A stretch of 64,000 nucleotides of DNA from contig JAJYLY010000007.1 of assembly GCA_021787435.1 (NCBI GenBank), forward strand, positions 62,001-126,000, given 5' to 3'. The stretch's first letter is position 1, and each line of letters opens with the position of its first letter. This DNA is from Pseudomonadota bacterium (GTDB lineage Bacteria; Pseudomonadota; Gammaproteobacteria; Burkholderiales; Gallionellaceae). Under the pieces are notes generated by a model, which was given only the letters and a program-made list of their open reading frames with translations, was not told where the DNA came from and did not search any database. Positions 25,257-33,583 of this stretch are shown one piece after another. The position numbers and the translations under genes are program-made.

Positions 25257-26921
25257 ATGGCCCAATATGTAATGTCCATGCTCCGCGTGAGCAAAATCGT
25301 CCCGCCGAAACGCCAGATTATCAAGGACATTTCCTTGAGTTTCTTTCCTGGCGCCAAGATTGGCCTGCTGGGTCTCAACGGTTCGGGAAAATCCACGGTG
25401 CTGAAGATCATGGCAGGCGTGGACAGCGAATACGACGGCGAGGTGCAGCGGCTGCCCAACATCAACATCGGCTATCTGCCGCAGGAGCCTCAACTCGATC
25501 CGGAAAAGACCGTGCGCCAGGAAGTCGAGTCGGCGCTGGGCGAAGTGATGCAGGCGCAGAAAAAACTAGACGAAGTGTATGCAGCCTATGCCGATGAAGA
25601 CGCGGATTTCGACGCGCTCGCGGCAGAGCAGGCGCGTCTTGAAGCCATCATTTCCACCAGCGGTTCGGATGCCGAGCACCAGATGGATATCGCAGCCGAT
25701 GCGCTGCGCCTGCCCGAATGGGATGCGGTGATCAGGAACCTATCCGGCGGCGAGAAGCGCCGAGTGGCACTCTGCAAGCTTCTGCTTGAAAAGCCCGACA
25801 TGCTGCTGCTGGACGAGCCCACCAACCATCTGGATGCCGAATCTGTCGAGTGGCTGGAACAGTTCCTGGTGCGTTTCCCCGGCACCGTGGTCGCGGTCAC
25901 GCATGACAGATACTTTCTGGACAATGCCGCCGAATGGATACTCGAACTGGATCGCGGCCATGGCATCCCGTGGAAAGGCAACTATTCATCGTGGCTGGAG
26001 CAGAAGGAGGCGCGGCTGGAGCAGGAGAACAAGCAGATCGACGCGCACATGAAGGCGATGAAGCAGGAGCTCGAATGGGTGAGGCAGAACCCCAAGGCGC
26101 GGCAGGCCAAATCCAAGGCGCGTCTTGCGCGCTTTGAGGAACTGTCGAACGTGGATTACCAGAAGCGCAACGAGACCCAGGAAATCTTCATACCGGTGGG
26201 CGAGCGCCTGGGCAACGAGGTCATCGAGTTCGAGAATGTCAGCAAGGCCTACGGCGACCGGCTGCTGATAGACAACTTCAGTTTCAAGGTGCCGCCGGGT
26301 GCTATCGTCGGCATCATCGGCCCGAACGGCGCGGGCAAGTCCACGCTGTTCCGCATGATCTCGGGCAAGGAGCAGCCAGATTCGGGCACCGTGAAGATAG
26401 GGCCCACCGTGAAGCTCGCGCATGTCGACCAGGCGCGCGACTCGCTGGATAACGACAAGACCGTGTTCGATGCGATCTCGGGCGGCAACGACATCCTGAC
26501 CGTGGGCAAATACGAAACTTCATCGCGCGCCTACATCGGCCGCTTCAACTTCAAGGGCGGCGACCAGGCCAAGATCGTGGGGCAGCTCTCCGGCGGCGAG
26601 CGCGGCCGCCTGCATCTTGCTCAGACCCTGATTTCCGGTGGCAACGTGCTGCTGCTCGACGAGCCTTCCAACGACCTGGACGTGGAAACGCTGCGCGCGC
26701 TGGAAGATGCGCTGCTGGAATTCGCAGGCTGCGTTATGGTGATCTCGCACGACCGCTGGTTTTTGGACCGCATCGCAACGCACATCCTGGCGGCAGAAGG
26801 CGATTCCAAGTGGACCTTCTTCGACGGCAACTACCAGGAATACGAGGCTGACAAGAAGAAGCGCCTGGGCGAGGAAGGCGCCAAACCGAAACGCATACGC
26901 TACAAGCCGATCAGCCGATAG
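25257..26921 (+). CDS. ettA: Energy-dependent translational throttle protein EttA
   Basis: A 554-residue ABC-F ATPase without membrane segments. Two ATPase domains carry GLNGSGKSTVLK and GPNGAGKSTLFR as Walker A sites and LSGGEKRRVAL and LSGGERGRLHL as signatures; Walker B sites are LLLLDEPTNHLD and LLLDEPSNDLD. The linker (YSSWLEQKEARLEQENKQID) and a start MAQYVMSMLRVSKIVPPKR are specific to EttA. It binds the ribosomal E site and gates entry into elongation according to ATP/ADP. Confidence 0.95.
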   Translation: MAQYVMSMLRVSKIVPPKRQIIKDISLSFFPGAKIGLLGLNGSGKSTVLKIMAGVDSEYDGEVQRLPNINIGYLPQEPQLDPEKTVRQEVESALGEVMQAQKKLDEVYAAYADEDADFDALAAEQARLEAIISTSGSDAEHQMDIAADALRLPEWDAVIRNLSGGEKRRVALCKLLLEKPDMLLLDEPTNHLDAESVEWLEQFLVRFPGTVVAVTHDRYFLDNAAEWILELDRGHGIPWKGNYSSWLEQKEARLEQENKQIDAHMKAMKQELEWVRQNPKARQAKSKARLARFEELSNVDYQKRNETQEIFIPVGERLGNEVIEFENVSKAYGDRLLIDNFSFKVPPGAIVGIIGPNGAGKSTLFRMISGKEQPDSGTVKIGPTVKLAHVDQARDSLDNDKTVFDAISGGNDILTVGKYETSSRAYIGRFNFKGGDQAKIVGQLSGGERGRLHLAQTLISGGNVLLLDEPSNDLDVETLRALEDALLEFAGCVMVISHDRWFLDRIATHILAAEGDSKWTFFDGNYQEYEADKKKRLGEEGAKPKRIRYKPISR

Positions 26922-26952
26922 TGTTGTAGACTGGCCAGCAAGGAGAGAGCGC

Positions 26953-27213
26953 ATGCCAACCATCAGCCAGTTTTTCGGGATCGTGATCCAGATGTTCTGG
27001 CGGGAGCATGCGCCTCCCCATTTTCATGCGATGTATGTCGAACATGAAGCCTTGGTCGACATACGTTCACTGGAAGTTATCAAGGGCAGTCTGCCAAGGC
27101 GTGCGCAGGCTCTGGTGCTAGAATGGGCGGCGTTGCATCGTGCCGAGTTAATGGAGGATTGGAACCTATGTCAATCGAAACAGCTACCCAAGAAAATATC
27201 GCCGTTGGATTAA
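26953..27213 (+). CDS. DUF4160 protein
   Basis: An 86-residue protein with the DUF4160 pattern PTISQFFGIVIQMFWREHAP followed by PHFHAMYVEHEALVDI. Its 3' end overlaps the DUF2442 gene by 46 bases. DUF4160 and DUF2442 genes are repeatedly found side by side in bacteria, which has led to suggestions that they work as a toxin-antitoxin-like pair; the function is not demonstrated. AGGAGAG lies upstream of the ATG. Confidence 0.85.
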   Translation: MPTISQFFGIVIQMFWREHAPPHFHAMYVEHEALVDIRSLEVIKGSLPRRAQALVLEWAALHRAELMEDWNLCQSKQLPKKISPLD

Positions 27214-27488
27214 AAGCTTCGGCGGCGTGGCGCGTACGTGCTGTTAGTGTGCTGCCGGGTTATAAGCTCTCGATTACCTGCAACGATGGTACAAACGGCA
27301 TCGTGGATATGTCGGCGCTGGTGAACAGCGCTGATTCAGGCATGTATGCCGAGCTTAAAAATCAGGCGTTGTTCCAGCAGGTCAGCGTTGAACTCGGTGC
27401 ACTGACCTGGCCGAATGGCGCCGACCTTGACCCGTCGTGGGTGCATGAAGAGATCAGCAAAAATAAAACTTGGTCTGTCCCCGTATAA
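27168..27488 (+). CDS. DUF2442 protein
   Basis: A 106-residue protein. The chosen start MSIETATQENIAV has GGAGG at 27153-27157. The DUF2442 core is AVSVLPGYKLSITCNDGTNG and TWPNGADLDPSWVHEEI. It partners the overlapping DUF4160 gene. The two stop and start in different frames, so expression is coupled. Confidence 0.85.
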   Translation: MSIETATQENIAVGLKASAAWRVRAVSVLPGYKLSITCNDGTNGIVDMSALVNSADSGMYAELKNQALFQQVSVELGALTWPNGADLDPSWVHEEISKNKTWSVPV

Positions 27489-27495
27489 GGTGCTG

Positions 27496-27558
27496 ATGGA
27501 TAGCTGGCAACTGTACGATAATTCGAATACACCTCCTGCGTTACTGGATGAAAGTTGA
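27496..27558 (+). pseudogene. 20-residue ORF, possible relic of a toxin/ATPase N-terminus
   Basis: A short frame MDSWQLYDNSNTPPALLDES resembles the first residues of some phosphotransferase/Zeta-type proteins (..W.VYDNSG..PVLLDEG). It has no strong ribosome binding site of its own and stops at 27556-27558. It may be a relic and could equally be non-coding. Confidence 0.25.
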
Positions 27559-27563
27559 CTGCC

Positions 27564-27713
27564 ATGGAAGCACCTGTCTCACATTCAAAAGATCCCGATC
27601 TGCAAAAGGTCCCTCAGGCATTGATGCGAGCCGCCGAGAGGGCGCGCCTGCTTGCCGAGCAGACCGGCACTGTAGTGCGTAAGCCGGATGCTGCGGATGA
27701 CAAACAAAAATAA
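27564..27713 (+). CDS. Small antitoxin-like protein (49 aa)
   Basis: MEAPVSHSKDPDLQKVPQAL then MRAAERARLLAEQTGTVVRK; the central segment ALMRAAERARLLAEQTGT matches a common small-protein pattern (AL.RAA..AR.LAEQTGT) seen upstream of Zeta/AAA-type toxins in proteobacteria. The family C-terminus (..VW.DGKIVDL) is missing, so it may be truncated. No downstream toxin is present; the next gene is a GIY-YIG protein. Resemblance is from memory of the pattern, not from a search. Confidence 0.45.
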   Translation: MEAPVSHSKDPDLQKVPQALMRAAERARLLAEQTGTVVRKPDAADDKQK

Positions 27714-27808
27714 TCCCAAATGCAAGGGCTGTCACCAATTGCGTCTGAAAAGGGAAATGTGATGTGTTACGAATCTAGACAGGACCCCAATGTTTGCTGA
27801 TTAAAATT

Positions 27809-28654
27809 ATGTCGAGTGCAACTATCAAAATATTTTTAGTGCATGGTGATCCGAAAAGACTTCGTACCGCTGAAATTTCAAATTGGACGGGTAAAGCCAT
27901 TGCTGGCCCAAGAAGTGAATTTGATAACGTACTGGCAAGAGAAGAGTCATCAAACTCTGGTGTTTATTTTCTTACGGGAAATGATCCTGAGTCCGGAAAG
28001 CCAACTGTATATATTGGAGAAGCAGAATCTATCAAGGATAGGGTAAAGACTCACCTCGATAAGGATTTTTGGAATCAAATAATTTTCTTTATAAGCAAAG
28101 ATGAAAATTTAACAAAAGCCCATATTCGCTATTTTGAAGGACAGTTAATAGAGCAAGCAAAAAATGCTGGGCGTGCGGTTCTAAAAAATTGTCAAGGTAG
28201 TGGGGCCAAGCTTCCTGAGTCAGATAGAGAAGATATGGAGGTCTTTATGATAAAGATGCTTCAGCTTCTCCCAACACTTGGGGTTGAAGTTCTTGTACCT
28301 GCTATTTCAGATACTGTTAAACCCGAAAAAAATGATTTGCTTTCATGTGAAATTAAGGGGCTCAAGGCGACTGGATATTTAACTCCTAATGGTATTGTTG
28401 TATTAAAGGGATCACAGGCAGTGCTTGCAGTAAGAGACTCATCACACAAATATCCATGGTCGATATCACTTAGGGAGCGATTAAAGGAAGAGGGTCGTCT
28501 TGCTGTAGATGGCGAATGTTTAATTTTTACCAAGGATGTTGAGTTTTCAAGCCCAAGTGCAGCGGCAGCGGTTATTCATGGTGGTCAGGTTAATGGCCTA
28601 ACTGCTTGGAAGAACAAGTTGGGGAAAAGCTTGAAGGATTTAGAGTCTAAGTAA
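27809..28654 (+). CDS. GIY-YIG nuclease-fold protein with C-terminal DUF4357
   Basis: A 281-residue protein. The GIY-YIG half is GVYFLTGNDPESGKPTVYIG with EAESIKDRVKTHL (about 50-85), including the Tyr pair and the Arg that follow the family. The C-terminal part (SSPSAAAAVIHGGQVNGLTAW) is the DUF4357 domain. AT content is visibly higher than in neighbours (AAA, ATA and TTA codons), which suggests recent acquisition. ATG 27809 is preferred to an upstream in-frame TTG at 27794. Such proteins may nick or process DNA in mobile or defence contexts; no partner is evident. Confidence 0.8.
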   Translation: MSSATIKIFLVHGDPKRLRTAEISNWTGKAIAGPRSEFDNVLAREESSNSGVYFLTGNDPESGKPTVYIGEAESIKDRVKTHLDKDFWNQIIFFISKDENLTKAHIRYFEGQLIEQAKNAGRAVLKNCQGSGAKLPESDREDMEVFMIKMLQLLPTLGVEVLVPAISDTVKPEKNDLLSCEIKGLKATGYLTPNGIVVLKGSQAVLAVRDSSHKYPWSISLRERLKEEGRLAVDGECLIFTKDVEFSSPSAAAAVIHGGQVNGLTAWKNKLGKSLKDLESK

Positions 28655-28760
28655 TGACAATCGATGGAACTATTTGCTTTTCTGCGAAGTTTAAGTATGC
28701 GTGAAACATGAACAATCGAGTTGTTTGCAGTGAACAGCAGTTTACAAAGGAGGGATCATC

Positions 28761-28835
28761 ATGGGCAGCAAAGACAAGAGGAAAGAATCCAAGGGCAAGA
28801 AACCGCAACCCAAGCCGGTGCCTGCGGGGAAGTGA
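28761..28835 (+). CDS. 24-residue Lys-rich small ORF
   Basis: The ORF MGSKDKRKESKGKKPQPKPV, ending PAGK, has an excellent ribosome binding site (AAAGGAGGG at 28746-28754) seven bases before the ATG. It has nine Lys and four Pro. Its basic, disordered composition could suit nucleic-acid binding. It lies alone in a 320-base gap, so it is either a real small protein or a leader peptide of the cNMP-binding gene that follows. Confidence 0.45.
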   Translation: MGSKDKRKESKGKKPQPKPVPAGK

Positions 28836-28975
28836 AGCGGGGTTGACCTTGCACACATCGCCCGCAAGGCAGACTGGCGTGATCTTTCAGTGACAGGACT
28901 CGGTCTGTCGCGCTAAGATGACGGCAGTTGGGAGGCTTTTGATTCGATGGTCAACCTTGAAAGGAGAACTTTGAA

Positions 28976-29461
28976 ATGAATGATGCCGCAGACTTCAGGC
29001 TGATCGGTAAATCATCGGTGTGCGCGGAAATCAGCGAGGAGGAAATGAAGACGCTGGCTTCGAAAATGGGGGTGCGCCATCTGAAGGATGGCGAGCTGCT
29101 GGTCAGCGAAGGGGATGCCGACCAGACGTTGTACATCCTCGCTGCGGGCAAGCTGGGCGTGATCAGCCGCGCCAGTGACGGCAGGGAAAGTCTGGTCTAC
29201 ACGATGATACAGGGGGAGTGCGCGGGCACGCGCGCATTTGTCGACAAGACGCCGCGCAAGGCGACGCTGCGCGCGATCGGCGATGCGACGGTGTATACGC
29301 TGACCCCGCAAGCGTTTGATGAGGTTGTGGATGAACAGCCATTGCTGGCCTACAAGGTGATGCGCGCGCTGTTTCGGGTCACCCATTCCAACCTGATGCG
29401 GATGAACCAGGAGACCCAGGCACTCTCCAACTACATACACAAGACGCACGGAAGGTATTGA
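28976..29461 (+). CDS. Cyclic nucleotide-binding domain protein
   Basis: A 161-residue single-domain protein with a Crp-like beta-roll (LKDGELLVSEGDADQTLYIL, AAGKLGVISRA, GECAGTRAFVDKTPRKATLR) but no DNA-binding helix-turn-helix. The phosphate-binding cassette is atypical, so ligand binding is not assured. It has a ribosome binding site AAAGGAGA. It may act as a stand-alone sensor. Followed after 16 bases by the KTSC gene. Confidence 0.85.
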   Translation: MNDAADFRLIGKSSVCAEISEEEMKTLASKMGVRHLKDGELLVSEGDADQTLYILAAGKLGVISRASDGRESLVYTMIQGECAGTRAFVDKTPRKATLRAIGDATVYTLTPQAFDEVVDEQPLLAYKVMRALFRVTHSNLMRMNQETQALSNYIHKTHGRY

Positions 29462-29477
29462 TCTTCCGGCCGCGATC

Positions 29478-29735
29478 ATGGAAATGAAGAAGATCAATTC
29501 GGGAAAGCTGCGCGCGGCAGGTTACGATGCGCGCCTGAAGATATTGCGGGTAGAGCTCGATAACGGCAGCACGCTTGAGCACGGCGGCGTGAGTGAGGAC
29601 ATATGGCGCAGGTTCTCAGCTTCGGGTTCTGCATGGAGTTTCTACCGCGACAACATCGAGGAAGAGTTTGCGGCCAAGCGCGTATCAGGCAAGCCGGCAG
29701 CAGCAAAAAATCCGCTGGACGACCTGTTCGGCTAG
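29478..29735 (+). CDS. KTSC domain protein
   Basis: An 85-residue protein. The core (AAGYDARLKILRVELDNGST and the later SAWSFYRDNIEEEF) fits the KTSC domain found alone or fused to lysyl-tRNA synthetase-like proteins. Function unknown. A C-terminal tail ends NPLDDLFG. Probably cotranscribed with the cNMP-binding gene. Confidence 0.7.
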   Translation: MEMKKINSGKLRAAGYDARLKILRVELDNGSTLEHGGVSEDIWRRFSASGSAWSFYRDNIEEEFAAKRVSGKPAAAKNPLDDLFG

Positions 29736-29791
29736 TGCGCTCCGGCTGGCCATAGGCGATAATCGCGCATCGAAACAGACCGGAGTGTTGC

Positions 29792-31573
29792 ATGTGCGGA
29801 ATTTGTGGTGAGTTGCGTCTGGATCACGGCTCGCCCGACATGGAGGCGGTCAGGCGCATGACCGCGAGGCTCGCGCTGCGCGGGCCGGACCATGAAGGTT
29901 ATTACAGCGATGGCGCACTGGCTTTCGGCCACCGCAGGCTGTCCATCATCGATCTCAGTTCACATGCCGACCAGCCCATGCTGGACGAGGAGCTGAAGCT
30001 TGCGCTGGTGTTCAACGGCACCATCTACAATTACCGGGAGTTGCGCGTCGAGCTCATCGACATGGGCTACGAATTCTTCTCCACCGGCGACTCCGAGGTG
30101 ATCATCAAGGCCTACCACGCGTGGGGCGAAAACTGCGTGCAGCGCTTCTACGGCATGTTCGCGTTTGCGATATGGGATATGCGCGACAAATCGCTGTTCT
30201 TTGCGCGCGACAGATTGGGTATCAAGCCGCTATACCATACGTTGAACGGCGAGCGCCTGCGCTTCGCCTCCACTCCCCAGGCGCTGCTCGCGGGAGGTGG
30301 CGTGGATACGCGCCTGGACCCGGTTGCGTTGCACCAGCATTTCACGCTGCACGGTGTGGTGCCCGCCCCGCGCACGATACTTCAGGGCATCAGAAAACTG
30401 CCGCCGGCGCACACTCTGAAATTTTCTGCAACGGGCGAGGTGGTGCAGCGCTGTTACTGGACTCTGGACGCGACAAGGCCAAAGCAGGAACTCACGGAGC
30501 AGGAGTGGCTTTCTGCGACACGCATCGTCTTGCAGCGGGCGGTGGAGCGCCACAGGCTGGCATCCGACGTGCCGGTGGGCGTGCTGCTTTCGGGCGGACT
30601 CGATTCCAGCCTGCTGGTGGGACTGCTTGCCGATCATGTCGACGAGCTGAATACCTTCTCCATCGGCTTCGAGGAAGTGGCGGGCGAGGTGGCCGACGAA
30701 TTCGAATATTCCGATCTGGTTGCGGAAGAGTTCAAAACCCGGCACCACAAGTTTGCGCTGCCCAATTCCGAGATACTGAAGCGGCTGCCCGATGCGATAC
30801 GCGAGATGTCCGAGCCCATGGCAAGCTATGACGTGACGGCTTTTTATCTGCTGGGCGAGCGCGTGTCCCGGGAAGTCAAGGTCGTGCTGGCAGGGCAGGG
30901 GGCCGACGAGGTGTTCGGCGGCTACTTCTGGTATCCGCGCATGGATGCCGAGAAAGGCACTGCGCTAGAGCGGTTCTCGCGGCATTATTTCGACCGCGAT
31001 CATGCCGAGTATCTGGAAATGATGAACGACGAATATGCGGTGCACGATGTCACGAGCGCATGGGTATCCGAACAGCTAGAGCAGCAAGGAGCGGATGAGT
31101 TTCTGGACCAGGTGTTCAGGCTCGATGTGACGCGCCTGATGGTGGACGATCCGGTCAAGCGCGTGGATAACATGACCATGGCCTGGGGGTTGGAGGCGCG
31201 TGTGCCTTTTCTCGACCACGATCTGGTCGAGCTGGCAGCCAGGATGCCGCCCCAACTGAAGCTCAAGGAAGGCGGCAAGTTTCCCCTCAAGGCCGTTGCG
31301 CGCGGTCTGATACCGGATGCGGTGATTGACCGCGCAAAGGGTTATTTTCCGGTGCCTGCGTTAAAGCATGTCCGCGGCGATTTTCTCGGGAAGATAGCCT
31401 CCATCCTGAATTCGGATGCATGCATCAGGCGCAATCTTTACAGGCGCAGCTATGTGGAGAAGCTGCTGGCAAGTCCCGAGGCGCATCTCACGCGCATCCA
31501 GGGCAGCAAGCTCTGGCATCTGGCGCTGCTCGAATGGTGGCTGCAGGTCAATGTGGATGAAGCCAGTAGCTAG
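29792..31573 (+). CDS. Asparagine synthase-like amidotransferase (NAGGN amidotransferase type)
   Basis: A 593-residue class II glutamine amidotransferase. Mature N-terminal Cys2 (MCGICGELRLDHG) is the nucleophile of the glutaminase domain (1-210). The synthetase domain has LLSGGLDSSL (about 265-274) and the later VVLAGQGADEVFGGYFWYPR. The opening MCGICGELR and the RMTARLALRGPDHEGYYSDG segment are closer to N-acetylglutaminylglutamine amidotransferase (dipeptide osmoprotectant pathway) than to AsnB. The usual acetyltransferase/ATP-grasp partner is not next to it, so either the partner lies elsewhere or the enzyme makes asparagine or another amide. Confidence 0.82.
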   Translation: MCGICGELRLDHGSPDMEAVRRMTARLALRGPDHEGYYSDGALAFGHRRLSIIDLSSHADQPMLDEELKLALVFNGTIYNYRELRVELIDMGYEFFSTGDSEVIIKAYHAWGENCVQRFYGMFAFAIWDMRDKSLFFARDRLGIKPLYHTLNGERLRFASTPQALLAGGGVDTRLDPVALHQHFTLHGVVPAPRTILQGIRKLPPAHTLKFSATGEVVQRCYWTLDATRPKQELTEQEWLSATRIVLQRAVERHRLASDVPVGVLLSGGLDSSLLVGLLADHVDELNTFSIGFEEVAGEVADEFEYSDLVAEEFKTRHHKFALPNSEILKRLPDAIREMSEPMASYDVTAFYLLGERVSREVKVVLAGQGADEVFGGYFWYPRMDAEKGTALERFSRHYFDRDHAEYLEMMNDEYAVHDVTSAWVSEQLEQQGADEFLDQVFRLDVTRLMVDDPVKRVDNMTMAWGLEARVPFLDHDLVELAARMPPQLKLKEGGKFPLKAVARGLIPDAVIDRAKGYFPVPALKHVRGDFLGKIASILNSDACIRRNLYRRSYVEKLLASPEAHLTRIQGSKLWHLALLEWWLQVNVDEASS

Positions 31574-31592
31574 CAGTTAGTTATTGGTTGAT
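31565..31592. repeat. Degenerate 7-bp-period tract at the asnB-like gene end
   Basis: AGTAGCT, AGCAGTT, AGTTATT and GGTTGAT follow one another with AG/GG at positions 31565, 31572, 31579 and 31586. The tract contains the last codons and TAG stop of the amidotransferase and the last codons of the opposite methyltransferase. Confidence 0.5.
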
Positions 31593-32722
31593 ATTTTTGC
31601 AGCAAGCCGCCAGAGCGAGGTAGTTTCGGCCTTGCGTGCTTCATGCAGCGCATCGCTGGCATCGGAGACCTTCGGGTGATGGGGCTTTGCATCCAGTTTT
31701 CCCAGGACGGCGAGCCCCGCCCTGTCCATCATGTCGAGCAGCTCTGCGCGGCTGCGCAGCCCGAGATGTTCCGCAAGGTCCGAGAGGATCAGCCAGCCTT
31801 CGCCATTTTCTTCGAGGTGGGACGCAAGCCCGTTGAGGAATCCCTTGAGCATGCGGTTCTCCGGATCATAGATCGCATGTTCCAGAGGGGAAGCCGGGCG
31901 CGCGGGCACCCAGGGCGGATTGCAGACTGCCAGGGATGCGCGCCCTTCCGGAAACAGATCGGCTTCGGCGATTTCGACCTGTGCATTCAAGCCCAGTCGT
32001 TCGATGTTTTCCCGCGCCGAGATCAGCGCGCGCTGATCCTGGTCTGTGGCTATGACGCGCTTTATGCCGCGTCGTGCCAGCACGGCGGCAAGCACACCTG
32101 TGCCTGTGCCGATGTCGAATGCGACGGGATGTGTCTTTAGCGCATCCGGCAGAGGTGCCTTGGCCACGAGATCGACATATTCGCCGCGCACCGGGGAGAA
32201 CACGCCGTAATGCGGATGGATGCGCGAATTCAGAAACGGAATCTGTACGCCGCTCTTGCGCCATTCATGCGCGCCTGTCAGCCCCAGCAGCTCGCGCAGC
32301 GATGCGACATAGGGTTCTTTCGCCGGGCCGTAAGCTTCTGCGCATGCGCAGCGCATATCGGGTGCGCGGGACAGCGGGATGCTGTGGTCGGCATTGAAAG
32401 GGATCAGCAACATGGCCAGGGTGCGTGCGCGCTGCGACCTGGCCTGGCGGTAAAGGTGGAAGGCTTCGGCGGGTGAGGAAGGCGAGGCCTTCTTTGGTTT
32501 CCTGTCCGCGCGCCGCGCCATCGCATTGAGCAGCTGGCGCGCATTCTGGAAATCCCCGCGCCACAGCAGCGCCGTGCCCTCGCAGGCGAGACGGTAGGCT
32601 GCATCGGCCCTCATGCGGTCGTCTGCAATCACCACGCGCCTAGGCGCAGGCATGCCGCTCTCTGAACGCCAGACGGCAGAACAATCCCTGCCTGCCTCAT
32701 GCCAGTGAATGACCGAATTCAT
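31577..32722 (-). CDS. HemK/PrmC-like SAM-dependent methyltransferase
   Basis: A 381-residue class I methyltransferase. The SAM site is AFDIGTGTGVLAAVLARRGI (about 201-220) and the catalytic motif is CNPPW (Asn268-Trp271), the NPPY-type motif of amino-methyltransferases acting on glutamine, adenine or guanine N atoms. The first 160 residues are family-specific and may bind the substrate. It follows the RIO kinase gene without a gap. Substrate unknown; a ribosomal protein, release factor or rRNA is likely from its neighbours. Confidence 0.8.
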   Translation of the reverse strand: MNSVIHWHEAGRDCSAVWRSESGMPAPRRVVIADDRMRADAAYRLACEGTALLWRGDFQNARQLLNAMARRADRKPKKASPSSPAEAFHLYRQARSQRARTLAMLLIPFNADHSIPLSRAPDMRCACAEAYGPAKEPYVASLRELLGLTGAHEWRKSGVQIPFLNSRIHPHYGVFSPVRGEYVDLVAKAPLPDALKTHPVAFDIGTGTGVLAAVLARRGIKRVIATDQDQRALISARENIERLGLNAQVEIAEADLFPEGRASLAVCNPPWVPARPASPLEHAIYDPENRMLKGFLNGLASHLEENGEGWLILSDLAEHLGLRSRAELLDMMDRAGLAVLGKLDAKPHHPKVSDASDALHEARKAETTSLWRLAAKISTNN

Positions 32723-33583
32723 TTACCTGCCTTCTTCCCGTTTCAATTGCTGGTAGCGCAGCCTTGCCTCATGGTCGTCGCGCGCCGTGGTGATCTCGCG
32801 CATCACGGCCTTGACGTCGGCTATTCTCTGGTTTTCCTCGATGCGTCCGGTCAGCACCGTGTCGGGAAAAAGTTCGCCGCGCTGGTATATCGCCCAGATC
32901 TCACTGCCATACTGGCTGTCCTTTAGCTCGGGTGCGAACTGGGAAAAATAATTGGCCAGATTGTCGACATCCCGCTTCAGCATCCTGCTGGCATTGTTGT
33001 TTGCGGCGGCATCCACCGCCTGGGGCAGGTCTATGATCACCGGCCCATTTTCATCGACGAGTATGTTGAATTCCGACAGGTCGCCGTGCACGATGCCCGC
33101 GCACAGCATCAGCACGACTTCGCGTATCAGCCTTGAGTGAAACTCTCGCGCCTCGTCCGCGGTCAGTTCCAGGTCGTTTAGCCTGGGGGCTGCCGCACCG
33201 TTTCCGTCGGTCACGAGCTCCATCAGCAGCACGCCCTCGAAAAAACCGAAGGGGCGAGGCACGCGCACGCCTGCACTGGCCAGCTTGTACAGCGCGTCGA
33301 CTTCGGAGCGCTGCCAGGCGGATTCCTGTTCCTGCCTGCCGTAGCGAGACCCTTTTTCCATCGCGCGCGCCTGGCGGCTGTTCTTTACCTTGCGCCCCTC
33401 TGTGTAGTGCACCGCCTGATGAAAGCCGCGCCGGTTGGCTTCCTTGTAAACCTTGGCACAACGTATCTCGTCGCCGCACTGGACGACATACACGGTCGCC
33501 TCCTTGCCGCTCATCAGCTGGCGCAGCACGGAATCCACGAGACCGTCTTCGACCAGAGGCAGAATTCTTTTCGGTATTTTCAT
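32723..33583 (-). CDS. RIO1-family serine/threonine protein kinase
   Basis: A 286-residue atypical kinase. The nucleotide loop is SGKEATVY (25-32), the lysine is in CAKVYKE, the catalytic loop is GIVHGDLSEFNIL (Asp168, Asn173) and the metal motif is IIDLPQAVD (Asp185). RIO kinases in archaea and eukaryotes help late small-subunit ribosome maturation. Bacterial ones occur in proteobacteria but are poorly studied. It overlaps the RbgA-type GTPase by four bases and is next to the methyltransferase, pointing to a ribosome-linked role. Confidence 0.9.
   Translation of the reverse strand: MKIPKRILPLVEDGLVDSVLRQLMSGKEATVYVVQCGDEIRCAKVYKEANRRGFHQAVHYTEGRKVKNSRQARAMEKGSRYGRQEQESAWQRSEVDALYKLASAGVRVPRPFGFFEGVLLMELVTDGNGAAAPRLNDLELTADEAREFHSRLIREVVLMLCAGIVHGDLSEFNILVDENGPVIIDLPQAVDAAANNNASRMLKRDVDNLANYFSQFAPELKDSQYGSEIWAIYQRGELFPDTVLTGRIEENQRIADVKAVMREITTARDDHEARLRYQQLKREEGR

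Noticed and set aside
30121..30831. 236-residue + strand ORF inside the amidotransferase gene
   Set aside because: Out-of-frame shadow of the asparagine-synthase-like coding sequence.
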